From positions 94,194-158,193 of the forward strand of contig NZ_BMVM01000018.1 of the NCBI RefSeq assembly GCF_014650715.1: a stretch of 64,000 nucleotides of DNA, given 5' to 3'. The notes beneath the pieces are model-generated. The model worked only from the letters and a program-made list of their open reading frames with translations, made no database searches and had not been told where the DNA came from. Positions within the stretch are counted from its first letter, which is position 1. Each line of letters begins with the position of its first letter. The position numbers and the translations under genes are program-made. Origin of the DNA: Streptomyces bluensis. GTDB taxonomy: Bacteria; Actinomycetota; Actinomycetes; Streptomycetales; Streptomycetaceae. Shown piece by piece: positions 24,651 to 32,113 of the stretch.

Positions 24651-25934
24651 TCATGGGGTGTTGATGACCTTGTCGATCGCGGCGTCCGCCTCCTTGGCCG
24701 CCGCCTCGACCGACTTCTTGCCGGTGCCGATGTTCTGCAGCATGGTCTGCAGGATCTGGGCCTTCTCGACCTGTCCCCAGCCCGGCGCCATCGGGACGAA
24801 CCAGTTGGACTCGGCGGCGGTGGCCGGGACGGCCGTCGCCGGGTCGCTCTTCAGGGTGGCGAGGTCGGTCTTGTTGTTGGGCAGGTTGCCCTTGGCCATC
24901 AGGCCCTTCTGGCCGGAGGGGCCGGTGAATGCGTTGATCCACTCGGCGGCGACGGCCCGGGCGTCGGACTTCACCGGGACGGCGAGGTCGGAGCCGCCGA
25001 GGAAGACGGGCATGTTCTTGCCGGACGGGCCCGGCATGACGAAGTTCTCCAGGTTGTCCTTGAGCTTGCCGGTCTTGTCGTTCTTCGGGTCCGCGGCGGT
25101 CGCGCCCTCCCAGGCGGCGGCGAAGATCATGGCCGACTTGCCCTGGCCGTAGACGATGTAGCGGTCCGACTCGTCCTTGGTCTTGTCACCCTGCATATAC
25201 GTGTCGATGACGTTCTTGAACTCCTCCAGGCCCTTGACGGACTCGGGCGAGGACAGGGTGGCCTTCCACTGGCCACCCTCCTCCTTGGCGATGGCGCCGC
25301 CGGCGTCGTACACGAAGGACATGGCCGCGTACCAGTCACGGGTGGGCTGGTACCAGGCGTTGAACTTGCCGCCCTCCTTCTTCTGGATCTTGTCGAGGGC
25401 GGCGGTGAGCTCGTCGTACGTCTTCGGCGGGGACGTGATGCCGGACTGCTTCGCGATGTCCCCCCGCCAGGTGGCGACACGGCCGCCCGCGTAGTAGGGG
25501 ACGCCGTATGTCTTGCCGTCGTACGTCACGGAGGTCTTGAGACCGTCGAGCCAGGCGTCCGCGTTGTCGAACTCCGACGGTTCAAGGGGGGCGAAGGCGC
25601 CCTTGACCATGTAGCCGAGCATCTCGGTGTTGCCCATCTCGACCACGTCGGGCGCCTTGTCGGTGGCGAGGACGGCGTCGAGTTTGGCGTTCTTGTCGGG
25701 CCAGCCGTAGTACTCGTGCTTGATCGTGATGCCCGGGTGCTTCTTCTTGACCGCCGCGTCGGCGGCCTTCACCAACTCCGGCCAGTTGTTCTGCGCGTCC
25801 ACCGTGAGCCAGACCGTCAGCTCCTTGGCATCCGCCCCCTGGCCGGACCCCCCGGCCTTGCTGCCGCCCCCACACGCAGCGACGGAAACCATCATGCCCG
25901 CGATACCGATCACGGCTGTCAGCTTGCGCTTCAC
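24651..25934 (-). CDS. dasA: Chitobiose-binding lipoprotein DasA
   Basis: A 427-residue extracellular solute-binding lipoprotein. The signal VKRKLTAVIGIAGMMVSVAA ends in the lipobox Cys (VAAC). The mature part is a family 1 sugar-binding protein (LTVWLTVDAQNNWPELVKAA and AAWEGATAADPKNDKTG). The GTG at 25934 has GAGGAGG 6 nt upstream, which fixes the start. It is first in dasABC, with DasR operators in the upstream region. It captures N,N'-diacetylchitobiose. Confidence 0.96.
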   Translation of the reverse strand: MKRKLTAVIGIAGMMVSVAACGGGSKAGGSGQGADAKELTVWLTVDAQNNWPELVKAADAAVKKKHPGITIKHEYYGWPDKNAKLDAVLATDKAPDVVEMGNTEMLGYMVKGAFAPLEPSEFDNADAWLDGLKTSVTYDGKTYGVPYYAGGRVATWRGDIAKQSGITSPPKTYDELTAALDKIQKKEGGKFNAWYQPTRDWYAAMSFVYDAGGAIAKEEGGQWKATLSSPESVKGLEEFKNVIDTYMQGDKTKDESDRYIVYGQGKSAMIFAAAWEGATAADPKNDKTGKLKDNLENFVMPGPSGKNMPVFLGGSDLAVPVKSDARAVAAEWINAFTGPSGQKGLMAKGNLPNNKTDLATLKSDPATAVPATAAESNWFVPMAPGWGQVEKAQILQTMLQNIGTGKKSVEAAAKEADAAIDKVINTP

Positions 25935-25958
25935 GCCACCCTCCTCAGACACTGGACC

Positions 25959-25974
25959 AATGGTGTAGACCAGT
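25959..25974. promoter_or_regulatory. DasR operator (dre) upstream of dasA
   Basis: AATGGTGTAGACCAGT lies 25-40 bp upstream of the dasA start. Eleven of the twelve core bases of TGGTCTAGACCA match. Confidence 0.8.
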
Positions 25975-25982
25975 GCGCCGAG

Positions 25983-25998
25983 CTTGGCCCAGACCAAT
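25983..25998. promoter_or_regulatory. Second, weaker dre upstream of dasA
   Basis: CTTGGCCCAGACCAAT shows the TGG...AGACCA frame of dre but differs in the centre. It is 24 bp from the stronger site. Confidence 0.55.
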
Positions 25999-26141
25999 AG
26001 GCGTGTCAAGGGTGTTCGAGTGCGCTCTCACCAGCCGTTATGGGACCTACATATGCAGGGACCTTTAAGTAAGAAGCCGACGAAAACAGCGAGCCCCGTG
26101 CGCACGATCGGGTAGACCACTTCGCCGCGACGGGCAGGGGC

Positions 26142-26157
26142 GGTGGACTAGACCAGC
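26142..26157. promoter_or_regulatory. DasR operator (dre) upstream of dasR
   Basis: GGTGGACTAGACCAGC has a core TGGACTAGACCA, one change from consensus. It is about 130 bp before dasR and supports autoregulation. Confidence 0.8.
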
Positions 26158-26287
26158 GAGGGACGCGAGGGTATACAGAGGGATCACGGAGCGTGCGGGG
26201 AACACCCGCACCCGAAGCCGTGCCACGATGTGAGCCGTGACCGAGATCCATCGGTCGCGTCGGCACAGGGAGCCGGGAAGGCGGAGC

Positions 26288-27052
26288 ATGAGCACCGACG
26301 TCAGCAGTGCGGAGAACGAGAACGGGACCACTGTCCGTACCGCGCGCGTGCCCAAGTACTACCGTCTGAAAAAGCACCTCCTCGACATGACGGAGACGCT
26401 GCCGCCGGGCACCCCCGTACCGCCGGAGCGCACGCTGGCCACCGAGTTCGACACCTCGCGCACGACCGTGCGGCAGGCCCTCCAGGAGCTGGTCGTCGAG
26501 GGCCGCCTGGAGCGCATCCAGGGCAAGGGCACGTTCGTCGCCAAGCCGAAGGTGTCGCAGGCCCTCCAGCTCACCTCGTACACCGAGGACATGCGCGCCC
26601 AGGGCCTCGAACCCACCTCGCAGCTCCTGGACATCGGCTACATCACCGCCGACGACACGCTCGCCGGGCTGCTCGGCATGTCCGCCGACGGCCGGGTGCT
26701 GCGCATCGAGCGGCTGCGCATGGCGAACGGCGAGCCGATGGCGATCGAGACGACCCATCTGTCCGCCAAGCGCTTCCCCGCGCTGCGCCGGTCCCTGGTC
26801 AAGTACACGTCCCTCTACACGGCGCTGGCCGAGGTGTACGACGTCCACCTCGCCGAGGCCGAGGAGACCATCGAGACGTCCCTGGCCACCCCCCGCGAGG
26901 CCGGCCTCCTCGGCACCGACGTCGGCCTGCCGATGCTGATGCTCTCCCGCCACTCCCTGGACAAGGAGGGCAAGCCGGTGGAGTGGGTGCGGTCCGTGTA
27001 CCGAGGTGACCGGTACAAGTTCGTGGCGCGGCTCAAGAGGCCTCAGGAATAG
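26288..27052 (+). CDS. dasR: GntR/HutC-family regulator DasR
   Basis: A 254-residue global regulator of GlcNAc use, development and antibiotic production. The N-terminal winged helix (RTLATEFDTSRTTVRQALQE, GRLERIQGKGTFVAKPK) is followed by a UTRA effector domain (about 90-245). Effectors are GlcN-6-P and GlcNAc-6-P. The length and sequence match S. coelicolor DasR closely; the ATG at 26288 (MSTDVSS) follows GGCGGAG. A longer in-frame start exists upstream but would add unlike sequence. Targets in the window include nagB, dasABC and dasR itself. Confidence 0.98.
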   Translation: MSTDVSSAENENGTTVRTARVPKYYRLKKHLLDMTETLPPGTPVPPERTLATEFDTSRTTVRQALQELVVEGRLERIQGKGTFVAKPKVSQALQLTSYTEDMRAQGLEPTSQLLDIGYITADDTLAGLLGMSADGRVLRIERLRMANGEPMAIETTHLSAKRFPALRRSLVKYTSLYTALAEVYDVHLAEAEETIETSLATPREAGLLGTDVGLPMLMLSRHSLDKEGKPVEWVRSVYRGDRYKFVARLKRPQE

Positions 27053-27262
27053 GGCGTCGTCGGCGCATCCGGCTGGAAGCCCGGCCTGGTCATCACCAGC
27101 GGCATCGTCTGTGGGCTGTAGGGCTACTTCCCGTGGGTGGGCGCCCACGAACCCCTCGGCGGCATCAACCGGCTGTTCCCCATCTTCGGCATCTCGAACC
27201 AGCTCCTGGCGGCCGTCACCCTCGCCGTGTGCACCACGCTGCTGGTGAAGTCCGGGCGCGTC
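27053..27262 (+). pseudogene. cstA: cstA remnant, left part
   Basis: Directly after the dasR stop, the frame starting at 27053 reads GASGWKPGLVITSGIVCGL, then an in-frame TAG at 27119-27121, then GYFPWVGAHEPLGGINRL and LLAAVTLAVCTTLLVKSGR. This is the late membrane part of a CstA-family carbon-starvation/pyruvate transporter. All upstream parts (about 500 residues) are missing, a conserved Trp codon has become TAG, and the gene is broken at 27262 by the TnpB element. The rest is at 28531-28959. Confidence 0.88.
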
Positions 27263-28530
27263 AACTACCCGGGACCGGAAGTTCCGGGCTTGCACAACGG
27301 GCGTCACTGGCGGTGATGCTGCGTTTGCGTCCAGCCCCCTCCGCCGGCGCGGTGGGGCAGGGGCCGTTGACTGGGCCCCGCGTCGCCACAACTCCCACGC
27401 TCTGGCACGGATGTTGCGGGAGCCGTTCCGGTCTGCGTGATCAACGAATCCGCAGGACCGGCATGCGAACCAGGCCTGGGAGACCCGGTTCGCTCGGTCG
27501 ATGTGCCCGCACTCGGCGCAGGTGCGGGAGGTGTACGCCGGATCGACATACACCACCGGCACCCCTGCCCGGCGGGCCTTGTAAGCGATGAAGCTGCCGA
27601 GCTGGGCGAAGGTCCAGCTGGAGTGGGTGGCCCGTTGGGGCTTGCGAAGCCGTACCCGCTCGCGGATGCCCGTCAGGTTCTCCAGGGCGATCCCGCGACC
27701 GGTGCTCCCCCACGCTCGGCTTCGCTCGCGCGGGAGGTGCCCCCATTGCCTCGGCCACCACATATTTCGCGATCTTGTGGTTGATGTCCTTCGCCCGCCG
27801 TGCTTCCTTCCGACGCCGCTTCTTCAGCCGGCGCTTGGCGGACGGGGTGTTCTTCTTCTGCAGCTTGGTGCGCAGCTTGCGCTCCCGGACCCGGATTCGG
27901 TTGAGCTCACGCCCGGCCGTGATCTCACCGTCGGAGGTGGTGGCGATGTTCACGATGCCCAGGTCGATCCCGAGGAAGTCCGCCGGGTCCGTGTTCAGCG
28001 GTGCCTCGGGCACCTCGCAGGTGGCCGGCAGGAACCACATGCCGTCCCGGCAGACGAGATCGGACTCGCCCCGCCGGTAAAGGCTGCGCCCCGTCCGGGC
28101 GGAAGGCGACCGGTTTCTCGGTAGCCCTGCGGTACCGCCTGGAACCGGGCCTGCCCAGGTTCCCGGCCTTCGGATTGGCCTTGAGCGTGGCGTACGCGTC
28201 GCACGTCTTCTTGATCAGTGCTGAGCGGCCTGCGCCCCCAGCCCCCATCGGGCCCTCACCTCACCGTAGGTGTGCCCACGCAGCGCGAAGGGCCGCTTCA
28301 CCCCCTTGTCGAAGGCCACACCACTGACCCAGGTGGCGGCCTCGTTGCAGGCGTGCAGGGTCGCCTCAAGTGCCGCCACCTGCACCAGCGTCGGCAGCAG
28401 CCTGATCTGCACAACCAGCTTCACGATCACTCAACGTACACACGCGTACGACAACCCACCGCACGTTCACCCCCAACCACCCGACCGAGTGAACCCGCCC
28501 CCGCAGCATCCCCGGCTCCGCTCACGAAAG
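27263..28530. mobile_element. Decayed IS605/IS1341-type element carrying tnpB
   Basis: The element lies between two pieces of cstA that read on from each other (KSGR...at 27262, LKWAWITG from 28537), so the boundaries are set to within about 10 bp by the interrupted gene. The tnpB 3' side ends in a small hairpin around CCGGAAGTTCCGG (27275-27287) followed by GTTGAC on the minus strand, like the right ends of IS200/IS605 relatives. No tnpA is present. Such tnpB-only units carry a guide RNA at the right end, overlapping the gene's 3' part. Confidence 0.82.
27290..28430 (-). pseudogene. tnpB: Frameshifted TnpB RNA-guided nuclease/transposase
   Basis: The coding pieces run through at least three frames: start GTG at 28430 (MIVKLVVQIRLLPT), then KKTCDAYATLKANPKAGN, then FLGIDLGIVNIATTSDGE, then ALENLTGIRERVRLRKPQRA to CAECGHIDRANRVSQ and DHADRNGSRNIRARAWE. 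The RuvC-like acidic residues (D in GIDLG, E in ALENL, D in HADRNGS) and the four-Cys zinc finger all survive. A stretch is also missing before RRGESDL. So the protein is broken although its active-site residues are intact, which suggests recent decay. Confidence 0.9.
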
Positions 28531-28959
28531 ATCAGGCTGAAGTGGGCCTGGATCACCGGCGTTCCCTCGCCTGGGACGCCACGGTGACGCTCACCGCGAG
28601 CTGGCAGAAGGTGTTCTCCAGCGACCCGCGCGTGGGCTTCTTCCAGCAGCGCGAGGTCTACCAGGACGGCATCGACGCGGGGAAGGTGCTCCCGCCCGCC
28701 AAGAGCATGGACGACATGCACACCATCGTCACCAACTCCACGGTGGACGGCGTCCTTTCGGCGGCCCTCGCGCTCCTCGTCGTCGTGGTCGTGGACGCGG
28801 CGCGTGTCTGCGTCCGGCACGTACGCCGCCCGGCGCTCTCCACGCTGAGCGAGGCCTGATACGTGAAGTCGAGGATCGTCGCCCCGGCGGGGCTGTTCCC
28901 GACCCGTGAGGAGAAGGAGGAGGCCCGCGATGCGGTCGGTACTGGGCAGGGCGGTTGAG
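28531..28959 (+). pseudogene. cstA: cstA remnant, right part
   Basis: LKWAWITGVP (28537-28566) continues the left fragment. One base is lost near 28566-28568, after which the frame gives AWDATVTLTASWQKVFSSDP, KSMDDMHTIVTNSTVDGVL and a last helix. A TGA at 28857-28859 ends it early; past it the same frame gives YVKSRIVAPAGLFPTREEKE up to 28959. Both the frameshift and the TGA show that the gene is dead. The normal stop overlaps the start of ybdD. Confidence 0.88.
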
Positions 28960-29140
28960 GCGGCCCAGGGGCGTGCGCTGGTACGTACGGGAGTTGACCG
29001 GCGAGTCGGCGTACGACCGTTACGTGGCGCACCTGCGCGCGGGCCACCCGGACGCTCCGGTGCCGTCCCGGCGGGAGTTCGAGCGCATGCGGACCGACCG
29101 GCAGGAGTCCGATCCCCGGCAGGGGTTCCGCTGCTCCTGA
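28930..29140 (+). pseudogene. ybdD: Frameshifted ybdD/yjiX (CstA-associated small protein)
   Basis: The ATG at 28930 gives MRSVLGRAVEAAQG; a single extra G near 28967 then shifts the frame, and the rest of the protein (VRWYVRELTGESAYDRYVAH, then DAPVPSRREFERMRTDRQ) is found one frame over, to the TGA at 29140. The intact form would be about 70 residues. YbdD-type proteins work with CstA transporters, and here both are broken. If the shift were a sequencing error, the protein would be whole. Confidence 0.85.
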
Positions 29141-29296
29141 GTTGGCCTGCCGCCGGTCCCGTGGGGGTGCGGTCCCGTGCGGGTGAGCACACAACCTCCG
29201 CATCCGATATCCGGACGGGGGGTTCCGTACGGCGAGAACGTCCCTTACATTTCCTGCGCGTTGCACAGGTGATCAGCGAGGGGACGGAGCCGGAAC

Positions 29297-29560
29297 ATGT
29301 CGGATGCGCCTGAAGTGAAACCGCCGGTGGTGACACCGGTACGAGTGGTCATCGCCCTGTGCCTGTTCGCCCCGTTCGTGGCGATGCTCTGGGTCGGCTC
29401 GTACGCCAAGACCGACCCCACGCTCATCGGCATCCCGTTCTTCTACTGGTACCAGATGGCCTGGGTGCTCATCTCCACGGCGCTCACCGCGACCGCGTAC
29501 AAGCTGTGGCAGCGTGACCAGCGTGCCCGTGCCGCGTCGAAGGGTGGTGCGCAGGCGTGA
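29297..29560 (+). CDS. DUF3311 small membrane protein
   Basis: An 87-residue protein with two membrane helices (VVIALCLFAPFVAMLWVGSY and FFYWYQMAWVLISTALTATA). DUF3311 proteins are nearly always encoded just before a sodium:solute symporter, as here: the stop overlaps the symporter GTG start. It probably helps symporter assembly or function. GGGGACGGAG lies upstream of the ATG. Confidence 0.88.
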   Translation: MSDAPEVKPPVVTPVRVVIALCLFAPFVAMLWVGSYAKTDPTLIGIPFFYWYQMAWVLISTALTATAYKLWQRDQRARAASKGGAQA

Positions 29561-31179
29561 AGGACGGCGTGAACGGCGTCGCGCTCGCCGTCTTCATCTT
29601 CTTCTTCCTGGCCGTCACGGTCATGGGCTTCCTGGCCGCCCGCTGGCGCAAGGCCGAGAACGAGCACAGCCTCGACGAATGGGGCCTGGGCGGACGGTCG
29701 TTCGGCACCTGGGTCACCTGGTTCCTGCTCGGCGGCGACCTGTACACGGCCTACACCTTCGTGGCGGTGCCGGCGGCGATCTACGCGGCGGGTGCGGCCG
29801 GCTTCTTCGCGGTGCCCTACACGATCCTGATCTACCCGCTGATCTTCACGTTCCTGCCCCGTCTGTGGTCGGTGTCCCACAAGCACGGCTACGTGACGAC
29901 GTCGGACTTCGTGCGCGGCCGGTTCGGCTCGAAGGGCCTGTCGCTGGCGGTGGCCCTCACCGGCATCCTGGCGACGATGCCGTACATCGCGCTCCAACTG
30001 GTCGGCATCCAGGCCGTGCTGGACGTGATGGGTGTCGGCGGCGGCGAGAACACCCACTGGTTCATCAAGGACCTGCCGCTGCTGATCGCCTTCGGTGTGC
30101 TGGCCGCGTACACGTACTCCTCGGGTCTGCGTGCCCCGGCGCTGATCGCGTTCGTGAAGGACACGCTGATCTACCTCGTCATCGCGGTGGCGATCATCTA
30201 CATCCCGATCAAGCTGGGCGGCTTCGACGAGATCTTCGCCAAGGCGGGGGACGCGTTCGCCCAGACCAACCCGGCGACGGACAAACCACGCGGTGCCGTC
30301 GTACCGCCGGAGGCCGGCCACTGGACGTACGCCACCCTGGCTCTCGGCTCGGCGCTCGCGCTCTTCATGTACCCGCACTCGATCACGGCGACGCTGTCCT
30401 CGAAGAGCCGTGAGGTGATCCGCCGCAACACCACGATCCTGCCGCTGTACTCCCTGATGCTGGGCCTGCTCGCGCTGCTGGGCTTCATGGCGATCGCGGC
30501 CGGCATCAACGTCAGCAACGGGCAGCTGGCCATCCCTCAGCTGTTCGAGGACATGTTCCCGGACTGGTTCGCGGGCGTGGCCTTCGCGGCGATCGGCATC
30601 GGCGCGCTCGTCCCGGCGGCCATCATGTCCATCGCGGCCGCGAACCTCTTCACCCGCAACATCTACAAGGACTTCCTCAAGCCGGACGCGACGGCCGAGC
30701 AGGAGACCAAGGTCTCGAAGCTGGTGTCGCTCCTGGTGAAGGTGGGCGCCCTGGCGTTCGTCCTCACGATGGACAAGACGGTCGCCATCAACTTCCAGCT
30801 GCTGGGCGGCATCTGGATCCTGCAGACCTTCCCGGCGCTGGTCGGCGGCCTGTTCACACGCTGGTTCCACCGCTGGGCGCTGCTCGCGGGCTGGGCGGTC
30901 GGCATGGTGTACGGCACGGTGGCCGCGTACGGTGTCGCTTCCCCGACCCAGAAGCACTTCGGCGGCTCCAACGCGGAGATTCCGGGTCTCGGCGAGATCG
31001 GCTACATCGGTCTGACGGCGTTCGTGCTCAATGTGATCGTCACGGTCGTCCTCACCTTCGTCCTGAAGGCGGCCAAGGCCCCCGAGGGAATCGACGAGAC
31101 GAAGCCGGAGGACTACACGGCGGACGCGGGCGACAAGGGTGTGTCGGTGGTACTGCCGAAGGTGGGCGCCGGTCACTGA
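29557..31179 (+). CDS. Sodium:solute symporter, MctP-like monocarboxylate type
   Basis: A 540-residue membrane carrier of the SSS family with 13 or so helices. GTWVTWFLLGGDLYTAYTFVA and LASKS-like SKSREVIRRNTTILPLYSLM are typical. The DUF3311 partner and sequence style match MctP-type carriers for lactate, pyruvate, propionate or acetate. Substrate is inferred only from the family. Interestingly, it lies next to the ruined cstA-ybdD locus, whose products elsewhere import pyruvate or peptides. A strong terminator follows. Confidence 0.9.
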   Translation: MKDGVNGVALAVFIFFFLAVTVMGFLAARWRKAENEHSLDEWGLGGRSFGTWVTWFLLGGDLYTAYTFVAVPAAIYAAGAAGFFAVPYTILIYPLIFTFLPRLWSVSHKHGYVTTSDFVRGRFGSKGLSLAVALTGILATMPYIALQLVGIQAVLDVMGVGGGENTHWFIKDLPLLIAFGVLAAYTYSSGLRAPALIAFVKDTLIYLVIAVAIIYIPIKLGGFDEIFAKAGDAFAQTNPATDKPRGAVVPPEAGHWTYATLALGSALALFMYPHSITATLSSKSREVIRRNTTILPLYSLMLGLLALLGFMAIAAGINVSNGQLAIPQLFEDMFPDWFAGVAFAAIGIGALVPAAIMSIAAANLFTRNIYKDFLKPDATAEQETKVSKLVSLLVKVGALAFVLTMDKTVAINFQLLGGIWILQTFPALVGGLFTRWFHRWALLAGWAVGMVYGTVAAYGVASPTQKHFGGSNAEIPGLGEIGYIGLTAFVLNVIVTVVLTFVLKAAKAPEGIDETKPEDYTADAGDKGVSVVLPKVGAGH

Positions 31180-31210
31180 GGGCGGCGCGGGGTCTGCCCC
31201 CACTCCTCGA

Positions 31211-31246
31211 ACGCCGGACGGCTGAGTATTCAGCCCGTCCGGCGTT
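31211..31246 (+). terminator. Terminator after the symporter operon
   Basis: AACGCCGGACGGCTGA, 4 nt, then TCAGCCCGTCCGGCGTT: a long stem with one bulged C, followed by TTGA. The motif is a common Streptomyces terminator shape. Confidence 0.85.
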
Positions 31247-31296
31247 TTGACGACGCGGCCGTCAAGACCGACGAGCCGTCCGGCACACTCCTCACC

Positions 31297-31800
31297 ATGG
31301 ACATCACGATCAGGCAGGCGCGACCCGACGAGTACGGGGCGATCGGGGAGATCACCGCGCAGGCGTACCTGGGCGACGGTCTGCTCGACTTCGGGGAGAG
31401 CGACGCGTACCTCGGCGAGCTGCGGGACGTGGCCAAGCGGGCCGCGGCGGCCGAGGTGTTCGTCGCCGTCGGGGACGGCCGGGTGCTCGGCGCGGTGACC
31501 TTCGTGGCGGCCGGCGGGCCCATGGCCGACATCGCGCGCCCCGGCGAGGCGGAGATACGGATGCTCGCGGTAGCCGGTGAGGGCCGGGGCCGGGGTGCCG
31601 GGGAGGCGCTCGTCCGTGCGTGCGTCGAGCGGGCGCGGGCCACGCCCGGCTGCGTCCGCATGGTCCTGTCCACCCAGCGCTCCATGCACGCGGCCCACCG
31701 GCTCTACGAGCGCCTGGGGTTCACCCGCACTCCCGACCGCGACTGGAACCCGCTCCCGGAGCTCGACATCGCTCTCCTGACCTATGAACTGACACTCTGA
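31297..31800 (+). CDS. GNAT-family N-acetyltransferase
   Basis: A 167-residue acetyl-CoA-dependent acetyltransferase. The acetyl-CoA loop reads MLAVAGEGRGRGAGEALVRA (the R/Q-x-x-G-x-G/A type) and the C-terminal strand-helix RLYERLGFTRTPDRDW closes the fold. The acceptor (small molecule or protein) is unknown. No ribosome-binding site is obvious; CACACT lies 7 nt upstream of the ATG and could be a -10 element of a leaderless mRNA. Confidence 0.85.
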   Translation: MDITIRQARPDEYGAIGEITAQAYLGDGLLDFGESDAYLGELRDVAKRAAAAEVFVAVGDGRVLGAVTFVAAGGPMADIARPGEAEIRMLAVAGEGRGRGAGEALVRACVERARATPGCVRMVLSTQRSMHAAHRLYERLGFTRTPDRDWNPLPELDIALLTYELTL

Positions 31801-31845
31801 CACCACCACGACACAACATGTGGGGCCGCTTCCGCAGCCCGGCAC

Positions 31846-31990
31846 AAGATGTATGCTCATGCTCGCTGTCGCCGCAGGGGAATCCGGTGCGAATCCGGAA
31901 CTGTCCCGCAACGGTGTACTTGCGTGTGTCCGTCATGCCCGGCACGCACGCACGGTCAGTCCGAGGACCTGCCGACAGTGCGCCCGGCCG
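31846..31990 (+). promoter_or_regulatory. Cobalamin (B12) riboswitch controlling nrdAB
   Basis: The core shows GGGGAATCCGGTGCGAATCC (31876-31895), ACTGTCCCGCAACGGTG, and the B12 box AGTCCGAGGACCTGCCG (near 31959-31975), all in the canonical order. The GC-rich segment after it (about 31981-32020) can form alternative stems and may be the expression platform. In Streptomyces the class Ia ribonucleotide reductase operon is known to be shut off by B12 in this way, so that the B12-dependent class II enzyme is used instead. Confidence 0.95.
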
Positions 31991-32113
31991 TCCGGTCCGG
32001 GTGCCTGACGTCCGGGCCTCGTGGAATGGGCCGGTGGACGCGACGCCGTGTGCGCTCGTGAGCTGCCCCCTGTCCTCCGCAAGGTCCCGTGCCGAGCGAG
32101 GGAGTGCCCCCAC

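Larger units (their letters stand above)
25935..26287. other. dasA-dasR divergent control region
   Basis: These 353 bp hold three convincing dre operators and one half-match (around 26108-26119, TCGGGTAGACCA). The spacing suggests that DasR controls both dasA and its own gene. Confidence 0.7.

Noticed and set aside
27290..28430. Functional TnpB nuclease
   Set aside because: At least three frame changes and a missing segment mean that no full protein can be made, despite intact catalytic residues.
28930..29140. Intact ybdD gene starting at an internal codon (28955)
   Set aside because: The internal start loses the conserved N-terminus and has no ribosome site. The normal ATG is present and joins the rest only across a frameshift.
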